Shown: one piece after another, positions 43,091 to 54,782 of the stretch
Layout: each line of letters starts with the position of its first letter
Numbering within the stretch: the first letter of the stretch is position 1
From: Neoscytalidium dimidiatum
Lineage: Eukaryota; Ascomycota; Dothideomycetes; Botryosphaeriales; Botryosphaeriaceae
NCBI GenBank assembly: GCA_037367355.1
Contig: CM074706.1
Location: forward strand, 248,001 to 312,000
DNA length: 64,000 nucleotides
Direction: 5' to 3'
Notes under the pieces: model-generated
Told to the model about the DNA's origin: nothing
Databases searched by the model: none
The model's input: only the letters and a program-made list of their open reading frames with translations
Position numbers and translations under genes: made by a program

Positions 43091-43501
43091 AAAAGAAGAG
43101 GACTGGAAGTCGATAGAGTAGTTAAATTAGAATAGCGCATTAACTAGGTATCCACTGACTTTCTGTAGGCGACTGTACATACATTAAATAATTCACCATA
43201 CCTCCACACGGTAGAGGGATGGTTTTTTTTTTTTTTTTCATTCACGCTGCTGGCAGTACCAGCCCGGCGCTGCCTCCGGAAGTAGCGGGGGTAGAGCGAC
43301 GAAGAGAACCCACGTAGGCCTTGCATATGCAAAAGTGGGGCTTCATTATAGGCATTAACACAAGGCAGAATCTGCGTGTATTTTGTTCATTTAAATTTGT
43401 AGCAGCCTGCCGCATTTCAATTCCTACAAAAACAGGAGTCTTGAACTAACTGTCACTTCTTGACTTGAGTTAACGCCGCTCACCCAAAAGAACAAGACAC
43501 G
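43091..43501. other. Right margin of the AT-rich block
   Basis: Contains a run of about 18 T near 43220-43238 and the putative promoter of the HET remnant. No gene. Confidence 0.4.
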
Positions 43502-44940
43502 ATGGGTCCCTACGAATACCACCCGTTACCAAAGGACGGCACAGAAATTCGAATCATCCATCTCCTTCCAGGGATACTCGGCGACACACCTCAACGCATC
43601 ATTCAGCATACTGCTTTACCAAACAGCCTAGCCACATCTGATGAGATTACTCCTCCTGTCTCGTCGAATCAACACCTTGAGAGGGACTCGGAGAAACCCC
43701 AACACTACAAGAATCAATCCTACCAGTGTCTATCCTACGTATGGGTGACAAACAATCTATGAGAGAGATCCTCGTTTCGTCTCATACACCATTTGCCTCA
43801 GAATCTTCACCCGAATATCCGCAGTCTCTTCTGAAAACTCGAACAACTTTAAGGGTCACAAGAAGCTGCGATCACGCCCTGCAAGACCTTCGCTTCCCGC
43901 ATAACCCTCGTACTCTCTGGGTCGACTCAATATGCATAAACCAGGAATGCCACAAAAAGAAGGTTCAGCAAGTGCATTTTATGCAGAGGATCTACCAACA
44001 CGCTTCCAGGGTCATCATCCGGCCCAAGATAGACCTGATCCCGGACCACGGGATTGTTTCTATTCTAAATGTCGTGAACGAATGTCGAAGGCGCAACGGC
44101 AAACCGGAACTTCCCGCACCGTTACACTTGAATAGAACGGAAGATCATTGCAAACGTATTACCAGTTCTATAAGGGAATTTGTCTGGTTCAAACGCGTTC
44201 AGGTTCTGCAAGAAGCAGTATGTGCACGAGAAGCGGAAATATTTCTCAGGGACGTAATAATACCGTAGCTGGATTTCCTCGAAGCTTTCCAATCTCTAGA
44301 TTGGAAGGAGGTAAGTCCCATGCCGATCCGAGGTCAGAACAGGACTGATCTTCTTCGTCTGGATCACCTCCTGAATCTTTATTCTCATTTGAAACGTGGG
44401 AGGAGGTGTCTTACACATCTTCTGATCGTTACAAGTACATTAGTACCTGGGACCAAGATGGTCGGGCCTACTCGGGCTTGTATGCCGCATGCAACTGGTT
44501 TGTATCGCAGGCGAATTTATGCCATCGAGAGGGAGATCCACAATATCCACGTTCTCAACCTTAGCAAAAGACAAATAGTCCACAGGCGCAAGATAAGGCA
44601 ATCCTGCTCTTGAACACAGTGGCTTGCGGGGAGGAACTCCCTCCGAGCATTGATGCCATCAACGTAGGCGACTTGATCGTAACGCATCAACAGGAGCACG
44701 GCTTGGCTACCCGCAAGGTCGATGCTTTGTGAATACAAAGAAAGGGTTCCTTGCACTCGCATCTCAGTCGACCAAAAAGGGAGATATTGTCTGCGTCTTG
44801 GATGGAGGATTTTCTCCGTTTATCTTGAGAAAGAAGGAGGACGCTGATGGAGGTATGAATTCGTTGGAGACTGCTACATCCATGACGTCATGAAGAGCGA
44901 AGCCGTCAAAAGTGCACAACGTAATGCCTGGCAGAAATTT
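43502..44940 (+). pseudogene. Second HET-domain gene, frameshifted
   Basis: The ATG at 43502 (MGPYEYHPLPKDGTEIRIIH) begins a typical HET N-terminus. At 43735-43750 the frame reads SYVW and then breaks; one missing G in the run after TGG would give SYVWGDKQSMREI, the HET core. The next frame runs to 44268 with LWVDSICINQ, VQQVHFMQRIYQHAS and FVWFKRVQVLQEA. After a TAG the remaining parts are scattered over frames. The C-terminal hallmark GDIVCVLDGGFSPFILR (44775-44830) is followed, after another frame change, by YEFVGDCYIHDVMKSEAV. At least three lesions are present, so the gene is dead. It borders the RIP-degraded transposon block, although its own GC content is normal. Confidence 0.75.
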
Positions 44941-46230
44941 TGTTTGGTTTGACGTTCTTCTGTCAGGAGAGGTTCTTAAAGCTGCTTATTTGTACTACAT
45001 TTGTTTAAATTTTGTTTTATCATTCTTTATTCTTGCTAAATAGTACTATCCTCTTCAAATGGGTACTTAGTTTTCTGATATATCTATTATAAAATAATAC
45101 TGCACATTAATAAGCTGGCGTCCGGTGAATATTAAGGACAAGTAACGATTCGCGGATCTAAGAGCACATAGGAGAGAAAGGAGAGAAAAATATGATGTTG
45201 TTGGCATCACGCTAAACTCCATGACCGCGTATAGCTACTTGCTGCACTAAAAGTGAGAGAATAAATGAACAACAAATACTTGAGAGCAATAATTAACTAC
45301 ATATTGAATTGATCGTGGTGTCCTCATCTGTGCTAACCCGGCGATTTACACAAGATCCAATATTGGGTAATTTGTAGAAGAATTTAGGTAAATTCAGTAC
45401 CATGATATTTTCCAAAGCCATTCAAACAACAATTCTGTGGTATTATAAGTGGCAAGCACTTCGAGTTGGTCGTTACACCGAACTGGTGATGAAAAAACCC
45501 GGCCACCTCGCTTGCTATAACAAACCATACGCAAGACATATACCGTGATCTTCTTTCAAAACTTTTGCTTCTGAGGCTCCTGTTCGCGACGTACACGAAG
45601 TTCTCCCCGTTTCATCCAGTCCGCCTGGTTGATGAGAAAACAAGCACTTCCAAAAGCCCCTTTCGCTAGTGAGATATACCGTTTTCTACAGCGGAAGAAC
45701 TTCTAAGGGAATGGTAATTTTTTTCCAAAAAGTTGCGGGTCTATTCCTTCTTTTTTTCAACTCCTACATCGGATAACTCCACTCGTAGCAGAAATAGTAA
45801 GCGACAGGCGTTCTTCCCCGTCTCACCATAGCTATCCAGTGAAATATAAAACTAGATGTTACCGACAAGTAAAGCTCTGCAGACACCATGGTGCCACTAC
45901 GGCACTTTGCGCTGCCTTATTCCATACTGTTATTCGCACGTTAACTCATGACGCTTTGCCTACCCGGAGATTCTACTTCCGGTCGGAAGTACCGGAGTGG
46001 CATGACCATCACACCTCGAAAGCATCTTTAGAGTTTTCAGATACATCAATTTCTCACGAGATAACAATATATTGCTCGGTACTCTGATTCAAAATATGTC
46101 TCAGTTGCTCCTGACATCTTCGACCTTTCGGTCGGCGTATTTAAGGGTCCCGGGCATCACAGTTCCATATCCTCTCATCTCGCCTAGCTCTCATACTTCT
46201 TTCTTCACAAGCCACATTCCCAACACTGCA
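44941..46230. other. Intergenic, NmrA-like gene promoter
   Basis: AT-rich and without recognised coding frames. An in-frame non-ATG extension of the next gene reaches 46072 but lacks family similarity. Confidence 0.45.
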
Positions 46231-47193
46231 ATGACTAAATACGTTTTAACAGGCTGCGACGGCAACCTTGGTAGCGTAGCTGCCGGCTACGCCCTCACAC
46301 TCGCCGGTCCAGATGACAAACTCGTCCTCACCAGCCACGCACCAGACACCATCCCCACAACCCTCGCCCAAGAATGGAAAAGCAAAGGCGCCGATCTCGT
46401 CCAGCTCGACTACAATGACCGCGCGAACCTCGAGCGCGTCTTCGCGGGCGCCGCAGCCGTCTCCTTCATCTCGACCTGGCTGATCGGCGCGGGCCGGCGC
46501 GCGCAGCACAAGAACGTCATCGACGCTGCCAAAGCGGCCGGCGTCCAGCGCATCTGCTACACGAGCTTCGTCGGCGCAGACCTGCGGGAGAAGGTCGCGA
46601 AGGAGGAGGACATGCCGTTCCTGCCGCGCGATCACGCGTACACGGAGGCGCTGATCCGGGCGAGCGGCCTGCAGTACAGCATCCAGCGGAACTATCTGTA
46701 CGCGGACAACGTCCCGCAGTTCTACGCGCAGAGCTTCGAGTTCTGCGGGGATCGGTGGCTCTGCAATAGCGGCGGCGTCGAGGGGGCGTTCGTCGCGCGC
46801 GAGGACTGCGGGCGCGTGTTGGGCGCGCTGTTGATGGGGAAGGGCGAGCCGAATACGGTGTATGCCGTCACCGGCCCGGAGCTGGTGACGTACAGAGAAA
46901 TTTTTGAGTGGATGGCCGAGCAGACGGGGTACGAAGGGCAGTTTGTGGAAGTCTCGGACGAAGAGCTGGAGCAGTGGTGGAAAGAACGCGGCTTGCCATA
47001 TGATGTGTACGGGGACTTCTCAAAGTTGCCATGCAAATTGTGCATGTACGACCTTCTCTGCAGCGGTCAGATGGTGGCTTGGGGGCATATGAGCGAGGTC
47101 ACAGACACAGTTGAGAAGTTAACCGGCAGGAAACCTCTCCCGTTCAAGGAAGCTTTGTTGAAGTATAAGAACATTTTCCCCAAGCCTCGGTAG
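46231..47193 (+). CDS. NmrA-like NAD(P)-binding oxidoreductase/sensor
   Basis: A single exon; the ATG at 46231 (MTKYVLTGCDGNLGSVAAGY) is chosen over an upstream non-ATG start, giving 320 residues. The N-terminal TGCDGNLG is a dinucleotide-binding loop (TGxxGxxG) of the atypical SDR/NmrA class. Further motifs are LDYNDRANLERVFAG, STWLIGAGRRAQHKNVIDAAKAAGV, YTSFVGA, and a C-terminal lid with EQTGYEGQFVEVSDEE. The active-site Tyr-x3-Lys of classical SDRs is not evident, so it may be a redox sensor, an azoreductase-like or a quinone reductase-like enzyme. The GC-rich centre contrasts with AT-rich flanks. The gene stands alone with its own promoter. Confidence 0.83.
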   Translation: MTKYVLTGCDGNLGSVAAGYALTLAGPDDKLVLTSHAPDTIPTTLAQEWKSKGADLVQLDYNDRANLERVFAGAAAVSFISTWLIGAGRRAQHKNVIDAAKAAGVQRICYTSFVGADLREKVAKEEDMPFLPRDHAYTEALIRASGLQYSIQRNYLYADNVPQFYAQSFEFCGDRWLCNSGGVEGAFVAREDCGRVLGALLMGKGEPNTVYAVTGPELVTYREIFEWMAEQTGYEGQFVEVSDEELEQWWKERGLPYDVYGDFSKLPCKLCMYDLLCSGQMVAWGHMSEVTDTVEKLTGRKPLPFKEALLKYKNIFPKPR

Positions 47194-48414
47194 AGTCGGA
47201 CAAAGTACGGATGGGACATACAGGATGATAAAGATGATATTGAAAAATTACAAAATTGGGCCATAACAATATTAGTTTCAAATCCAGCCATCACAATGGC
47301 TAATGTTGAGTATCAAATAAGCAGCGAAGATTCAATGTTCATTCCTCAGTATTTCAGCATAACACAACTCCTAGTTCATTTTTGTAAAGAAGTCTTATGA
47401 GGACTCCAGAGCTTTTATCGTGGCTAAAATGTGGCCAGGAGTATGTGAGAAGGAGTTCAAGCGTAATGAGTTAGGCACAGAATCCACTCGCCTACAAAGA
47501 CCAGATGTTTAGGAGCCCTACACTATGCGTCAACCCCTCGAACAGCTTTGAGCGCTGACTACGTGTTGTCAAACTTTTGACAAGTGCCCGTATCTGCAAG
47601 GGTTGCCAAGCTTCCATCTAAAACCTACATGACGTCAGAGACCAATCGCGCCTCTTTGTCAGCGCGGCACAGAACTTCAGCATTGGCTATGAGTGAGGCC
47701 GTTCTCGGGAAACACGGCTGGATCACGACCGTTGCAACGCCCTTGCTTTGCGAATACATTGCCTCGGCCTATGCTCCGACTTCGATAGGATGCTAGTTAC
47801 TGGGGAGTGTAGAAGAAAACGCACAAACTTATTTTTATAGCTGAATAATCTCTTTCTAAAGTGACATGAGCATTAACTGTGCCCAGGAAAAGAGTAAAAT
47901 CATTTAATGCAAACATTCAGAAATGCAGATTGTGGTGGAGATCAGCGGAAGGAGTGGTCCGCTAATGGAGCCACCTCCGCCATTTTCGCTTCCTACCCGT
48001 TGTTCCCGTCCAATCCCTGCATAGCAATCCCTCAGCAATTGAGACCATGTCCTTCTCATCCTTAAATGACAAAGCAGACTATATAATCCTCGAGCTTGGA
48101 TATCTTCGGTTGGTTTGAATCAATTAAGCCTATCAAGTGCGTTTCCTCAGTCGCGGCATCAAGATGGTGTAATATACTTGGCGACCTCGGAGGGAGTTTG
48201 CCGAGTTCTACACAGAAAAGGATATACCACCGTGTCATTGCTCCAAAATATATGCTTTGGGTGAACCAGATCATCACACGGGTCAATGTTAATTCAAAGA
48301 TAGAAATTGTGTAGTCCCAAGCAGATGCTCCTGCTTCATCTTGACCTATGAGTCTTCACAGCTCTCACCACTTATCCTTTGATAACCATCAATATCAACT
48401 GATTTCTCGACAAC
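47194..48414. other. Intergenic
   Basis: Frames at 47584-47796 and 48062-48314 show no domain. Presumably the aquaporin promoter. Confidence 0.45.
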
Positions 48415-49545
48415 ATGGTGATGCCATGGAAGCATAAGCGCCTTGAGTCTCGAGATGTCGAAGCCCAGAATCCACAAAGTCAACACAATCCGCAAAACCC
48501 AACTACGCCACACCGAAGGCTCCCCGGGTTGAGCTGGATGCCAAACAGAGTCCGCAATCACTTCGTCGCGATGCTCGGAGAGTTTGTCGGAACTTTTATG
48601 TTCCTATTTTTTGCCTTTGCCACAACGCAAGTTTCAAACGCGCCTGCCACGGCGAGCTCCTCGTCGGGCGTCCCCAACACATCCGATCTGCTATATACAT
48701 CATTGGGATTCGGGTTCTCTCTCGTGGTCAACGTATGGGTATTCTTCCGTATTTCCGGTGGTCTCTTTAACCCCGCAGTAAGTTCTCCAGTGTTCGCTCC
48801 ACGCGTAGTCCTTTGATTCATTGTTATGTATAGGTCACGCTGGGTATGTGCCTTATCGGCGCCATCACTTGGTTCCGCGGATGTCTCCTCTTCATCACCC
48901 AGATTGTCGCCGGCATAGCCTCTGCAGGTATCGTCTCCTGCCTATTCCCAGGCCCTATGAATGTTCGGACGTCCCTTAGAGATACTTCAATTGCTCGAGG
49001 CGTCTTTATTGAGATGTTCTTGACGGCCATGCTGGTCTTCACAGTCTTTATGCTGGCAGCGGAGAAGCACAAAAGTACTTTCCTGGCGCCCATTGGCATC
49101 GGTTTGGCTCTCTTTATCAGCGAAATGACCGGTTAGTGTAATCCACGATTGTGCATCCGACGCATTAGCGCTGTGGACTATCTGACACAGTTTCATTGCA
49201 GGCGACTACTTCACTGGTGGCAGCCTCAACCCCGCGCGCTCATTCGGCCCGGACGTCGTCCTTGGCAATTTCGACGGCTACCACTGGATCTACTGGGTTG
49301 GCCCTGGCCTGGGCTCGCTCCTTGCCGTCGGAATGTACCGCCTGATCAAGGCACTCGAGTACGAGACGGCCAACCCGGGCCAAGATTTCGACGAGAACGA
49401 AATTGCCGCCTTCCATCCTGAGAAGGACCCTCCTACACGCGAAGACGTCCGCCGCCCACCGGGGCCTGGGCTCGGGTGGAATGCGGTAACCCCACCCGCG
49501 TCGCCGAAGACTTCGGATGGACACGTCAGACACGAGAGGATGTGA
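48415..49545 (+). CDS. Aquaporin (MIP family water channel)
   Basis: Three exons fit (48415-48777, 48834-49131, 49202-49545; introns 56 and 70 nt), about 334 residues. Both pore motifs are present: [11 protein letters not shown] across the first splice and [12 protein letters not shown] at the start of exon 3. Six helices can be traced, from [15 protein letters not shown] to [19 protein letters not shown]. The Arg after the second NPA and a bulky context suggest a narrow, orthodox water pore rather than an aquaglyceroporin (inference). The cytosolic tails are long, and the C-terminus is acidic then Pro-rich ([13 protein letters not shown]). It acts in the plasma membrane. Its neighbours are an NmrA-like protein and a flavin monooxygenase; no functional link is evident. 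Confidence 0.87.
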
Positions 49546-50068
49546 GATAGAGTCAGACACGAAAGATGCACTAGTAGCAGACACATATCCTCTGGCACGA
49601 TATCTCTTAATGCCCTACGAGATGTTAATATCCCGACACAGCCACCAGAGTATTGTCGAAGAAAAAATGAAGGATACAGGTACGATTGTTGTGATTGGGA
49701 AAGCAGAAACTTCCGTGCGGAAACACGCCACGACTTACTTTCACTCGTAAAAGCCCGATGATATTTAGGGATACCAGATTGTATGCACTTTCGTACCTAT
49801 ATAATAACAACACTCCTTGAACGGTCTCAACCCTGGCAGTCTGTTTCATAGTATCAGCAAGTACCGTAATATCAATAGTCATCAGACGTTCGCACAAATA
49901 ACATATTTGTACGTGTGCGTTATTAGTTCGCTTCATCTTCTCTTCGTGTCCACTCTTGCACCCACTTGAGAAGACGTTGTGCGGCTTTCTGCGCTCTTTG
50001 GAGACTGAATGTTGAGAAGACAGGGGCTGCTACAAGACTTATCTACTTGTAGACGCTGATATCCTTAC
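49546..50068. other. Convergent 3' flanks of aquaporin and monooxygenase
   Basis: No coding family is recognised. Confidence 0.5.
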
Positions 50069-52178
50069 CTACATGGCTAATATGGCCTTGATCGCACCCA
50101 ACAATTTTTTCTCGGCCCATCCATCCGTTCCCAGCATCTCTGACGCTCTCCACGCTACGAACATGTCGGGCCTAGCAAGGACACATCCGGACTCCTCGAC
50201 TCCCCGTACACGTGCCCAGTCAAAATACGCGTCCTCATATTCCTGTCCCCAGCCGATCGAAAAGACTTTCACAGTCACGCCGACATCAGAGAATACCTTC
50301 GCAGCAGCATCACGCCATTTCTCTCCACCAATACCCGTGAAAAGACAAAATGTGCCTTTGCCAGCCAGGTCGATAGTGGATATGAGGCCATTTGGAATAG
50401 CTTTGCGCAGCCAAACGTGAGGCAAACGTCGACCCGGAACTGTGCTTGGCACGTATTGAGTAGTCGGAGATGGGATCGAAACGTCCGCGTCACTCTCAAC
50501 CGTTCCATCTCCGTAGATGGCACTTGATTCATATTTTTGGCCCATTTCAATGCCAAGCGCGTGGAATTCGTGAGTACCAGTGTGTTCGATTGCTTGCTGC
50601 AGCCTTTTTCGTCGCTCTCGTCCTGCCGGTGTGTCTGATTGCAATTCGTCCAGGGCGGCAGAGCGCTGGGAGACTGACGCTTCTGTCAGGCCGAATGCGT
50701 TCCAGACTTCGATGCTCTCGCGCAATCCATCGTTAGCCTTCTTGACGATGCCTTGCCCCACCGGCTGCCTCTCGGCCGAGTACGAGTCAAGTAGTGAATC
50801 GCCAGCTTTCCCCTGCATGACGTATGCCACCTTCCAGGCCAGATTGAACGCGTCCTGCACACAAGTGTTGGAGCCTAATCCATTGACAGGAGGATGGCGA
50901 TGGCAACTGTCTCCAAGACAAAACACGTTGCCTTTCGAATAAGCCTCAGCCACAGTTTCGTTGATGAACCATTTCGAGACACCGAGGATTTTTGCTGGAG
51001 TATCATCACCGATGAGCTCTTTCACTCTCTTCAGATAGTCCCGTTCGGGGTGAACTTCACCGCTGTCAGCGTCGGCCGTCGGGAAGAAGATGAAAATCCA
51101 TTCGTGCCACGGCTTGACCATCCGTGCGATACAGAGCTGACCCCACTTAGGATGCTCTTTGTCCGGCTGGATGAGCCAATGGAGATTGCCTTTGCGATGA
51201 GCCATAAGGTGATCGAGGTCTGCCTCGACCATGACGTTGATTGCGAACCCTTGTCGAGGCTTCTCAGCAAATTGAAGCTGAAGCTGGTGCGCAACCTTCG
51301 ATCTAGCGCCATCAGCGCCAAAGAGGTATCTGGAACGGACGTTGAACTGGATGTTCGTGATCCGATCACGCAAAGTCGTTACAACGAAATCTCCATGATC
51401 GTTGAATGCGACGAATTCGGTGTCAAATCGAGCCTGGAAGCCGTGCAAAGTTGCATTGCGGACCAAAGCCGGCTCTAACAAGGTTTGAGGGAGGTCCACG
51501 TGAGTGCAAGGACTGGCTTGCTCGTAATCTCCCTAAAAATCAGTCAGCATGTGTTTATTTATGAAGGTTCACTGGTCACAGCTCGATTCTGTGAGTATCC
51601 CAAGGTAGCCGATCAGCATCTGTGGTTATAGAATTGTTCTGCTAACAGACAGGTTACCTCGTCGGAGTAATCATGGCCTGAATTTTTTTTTTTTCTGGTC
51701 TAGAAGAAAAGACAAAATGGGGACGGTTATCTTACTTTTCGCTTAGGATCATTGCCCCAGGAGTAGACCCGAGCATATTCCCTTCCAGCCATGCTGTAGG
51801 ACCAACGGCCGTGGATCATGGTATCGCCCTTGGTGGCCAACTTCATCAAATCCTGCTCGATTCCGATATCTCGAAAGCATTCTTGAATTAGGAATTGATC
51901 AGCCTACTAAAGTTCACTGATCTGCGATAAAGTGCAAGACTCACCCATTGCAGCCATATTAGTGATATGGGCTCTGGGAGTATCCGCATTAGTTGATGCA
52001 CGGTTGACGATGAGGCCCTTTATGCCTAGTATATGTGATTAGCATAAACTAAATGTATGGGTAGTCTACATATCAAGCTCTCACCGTAAGAGGCTAGGAA
52101 GCATGCCAGTGATGCCCCTGCTGGACCAGTGCCGATGATCAAGACATCGGTGGTAACCTCTATATCAATCTTCTCCAT
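50069..52178 (-). CDS. FAD-dependent aromatic monooxygenase (phenol 2-monooxygenase-like)
   Basis: Four exons fit: 52085-52178, 51945-52025, 51736-51881 and 50069-51532, about 594 residues from the ATG at 52178 (MEKIDIEVTTD). The frame remains open upstream to 52301, so a longer N-terminus is possible. Motifs are VLIIGTGPAGASLACFL (FAD dinucleotide fold, GxGxxG), an NRAST...TPRAHITNMAAM segment typical of the PheA/TfdB group, and HVDLPQTLLEP. FGADGARSKV is the DG motif; CLGDSCHRHPPVNGLGSN is the GD motif for FAD ribose. A C-terminal thioredoxin-like domain follows (about the last 170 residues). The enzyme hydroxylates an aromatic ring at the expense of NAD(P)H. The third intron is 203 nt and includes a T11 run. 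A second flavin monooxygenase lies 2.6 kb away on the other strand. Confidence 0.85.
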
Positions 52179-54782
52179 GTCTCGGTCGCTAGTTGTTGAC
52201 GTTGCAGTCCTTTTCCTTTCCTCTGAGGTTAAAAACAACGTATCGATCTCAGGTATGTTGATTCGTCTGCGTTTCCGTCGCCACCTTAGAAGAAATACCA
52301 CCTTAATATATAGCTAAAGTACACATACTCCACCAAGACATAGACATAGCGTTACTCGTGAACACACAGTTAGCTCAATTACTCGCGACAATCACAGTTG
52401 TAGTGCTAGCCTAAATAGGATAAAAATAAGGGGAAACTATCGGTTCATTGGCCAAACAACCCCGAATGTAGGCCCACTTGAGTCTGTTCGTGGTCGGCAT
52501 TTCGAGAGAGCGAGTGCTGACGAATTCACCGAGACGGATAGAATCCGACGATGCGATTTTAGCAACCATTACATCAGCCGGTAGGTGCAGAGACCTTGCC
52601 TCCGCTGATTTATCAGCACGCCGACTTATCGGCAGCTAGTAAGATAGCTTGAATGATGAGCTCTTTCGACCATCATGTCGCGAAAATCAAGACCCGAAAC
52701 AATGTCAAACTCTCCCCGACAGTCGAGGTCCTAAGCTTTTGCCAGAATAATGGCGTCAACGATATTCTAAAGTGTGAGCTGGAGTGATTAGAAAAAGTAA
52801 AGATTCCGAGAAAAGAACGTAGCTATACCGTCGCCCCTTGTGTAACCTTCAAGAAAAAGCTTGCTCGGTAGTCACGGTAAGCGTTACCCTTGAAATCCCG
52901 AAAGCTTATTTTGCACTGTCAAATGAAAAGCAATAACGCCGCCCCATTCGCATACGCGGCTTTCAATTCGGAACTGCCTGTACAGCCAAGCGTCCCCTGC
53001 GCAGCCTGGGCGCGTACGGGCTAAGCATTGCGCAACGATCAGAGCCCGCACGGAAGTACGTCGAGAGAAATCAGAAGAATGCACGAGTCAGCGTTCCCTA
53101 AGGGAACAAGACTCACACAGACGAATGCGGGAATCAGCAATGGATACGGGGTTGCGGCAGTGGATAAGGGGATAGCGCGAGTGTTAAGTGGGTCTAGCTT
53201 AGAAATTCTAACACTGCGGAACAACCAAGATTCTTCACGGCCGAGAGAAGCGGCTAAAGCCGGAAAGCTGTCTTCCGCGTAGGTATCACGTCCTGATATG
53301 CTAGAATGCATTAACTATATACAGCTTAGTAGTCTAGCTTCCAAATCCGGTCTATCTTGGCTCTTCTGATGCTTCATTTAATGGCTTTAATTACTGTGCT
53401 AACATAGAATATTCCTCAAGATCTCCTACTTTTCTGTCTTGTGATACCTTACTGCGTTCACTCAGTCGCTCGCGCAGTATGGTCGTGCGCGGTCGCACAA
53501 CAGACCGCGTACGCTAGGCGAAAGCGCAGGGGTTACTACCGTGTTTCCGCCCGAGTTGATGCCAGACGGAGTGCTATCCTTGCTCACTCGTACATACCGG
53601 TCATGAGAGCAGTCGATTCTCTAAACTGCAAGGGCGTACTAAGTGAGCGAATGGAATTGACGCTTTAGCAAGGCACGGGTCAGACTTCAAATTACTCGCT
53701 AGCCGCAGCCAAATGTAGCTTCATACCACTGCCTCCGCTTACATGGTGGAAAGCAGCATTCTTAGTGCGCTTTGTATAAATTTCCAAACGGTCATGCCGG
53801 TTTTTCTCGGTGCTAATGAGATATACCGAACAGAATTCATGATGGACTATAAGCCGAGGAACGGAGCGATGGTGTTGCTAAATTCATCGTCGATGTCCAT
53901 GTAAAGCGTAGATGAAGGACATGAAGAATATTCTTTTACCTACTGAAGTCCATATTAACAGAAAAGCCACGTAGATTTTGTTTCGGAATACTTTTGGAAG
54001 GGAGAAGAGGGATAAAAATGACGCTAAGGCGTGAAGCCGCTGGTGCTTGTTGAATAGATGATATTGTAAGGCCACTGATCGCGGTGCTTCTAGACATTGC
54101 ACAAGCAATCTTAGTAGACGACCGTTCTACACACTTGGTAGAGATTTGTTCCATTGTCCTCATAGTGGGATGATTCACCGTGGAAGCCCCCTCCGAGGCA
54201 CTGGATGGATGGCAGAACGCAATCCATTTACTCAGCAGTAGGAGGCACCTGCATAGCTGTGGAAGACTACGTAACATTACACTCAGCGAGTCGGATACAG
54301 TCGGTAAACAGCGGAGGCTAATCCAACACACCAGATGCTATGAGACAACCCCTCGAGTTTGATAGGCATTCAGCGAGTACAAGATTAAATTTCTCCGAAG
54401 GGCCGATATCGAATATAGATTCCGATCCAATAGAAAACAGCTACTAAGAAGGTTTGTGGGTCCAAAACCACTGTTGCCCCGACTACTCTCTAAAGCCCTA
54501 CTTGCTCAGGAGTGGCAGTGTCTCAATGGGAACATATCAATCGCATGAAGCCGCGAGACGCAAGCTCATCCTGCAATGCCATCCGGATATTATCGGCAAT
54601 CACAGGGATTCGTCGAATACGGGCCGTGCTTCACATTTCAGAAACCTTTTACACCGTATTTTGGACGCAGCGTCCGGCATAGCTATTTCCGAAATGCGGA
54701 TACATAGACCATCTCGAGCGTTGATAACTGAACTCATACATCAACAAGAACACGAAGCCTCTTCGACATACCAATTTCGACT
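52179..54782. other. Divergent intergenic region between two flavin monooxygenases
   Basis: About 2.6 kb without a supported gene. Minus-strand frames near 53936-54331 and plus-strand frames near 54454-54780 have no recognised domain. Common control of the two divergent monooxygenases is possible but unsupported. Confidence 0.4.

Noticed and set aside
53441..53668. Possible short transposon ends around an Arg-rich frame
   Set aside because: The apparent inverted similarity between the two sides is only about ten bases with mismatches.
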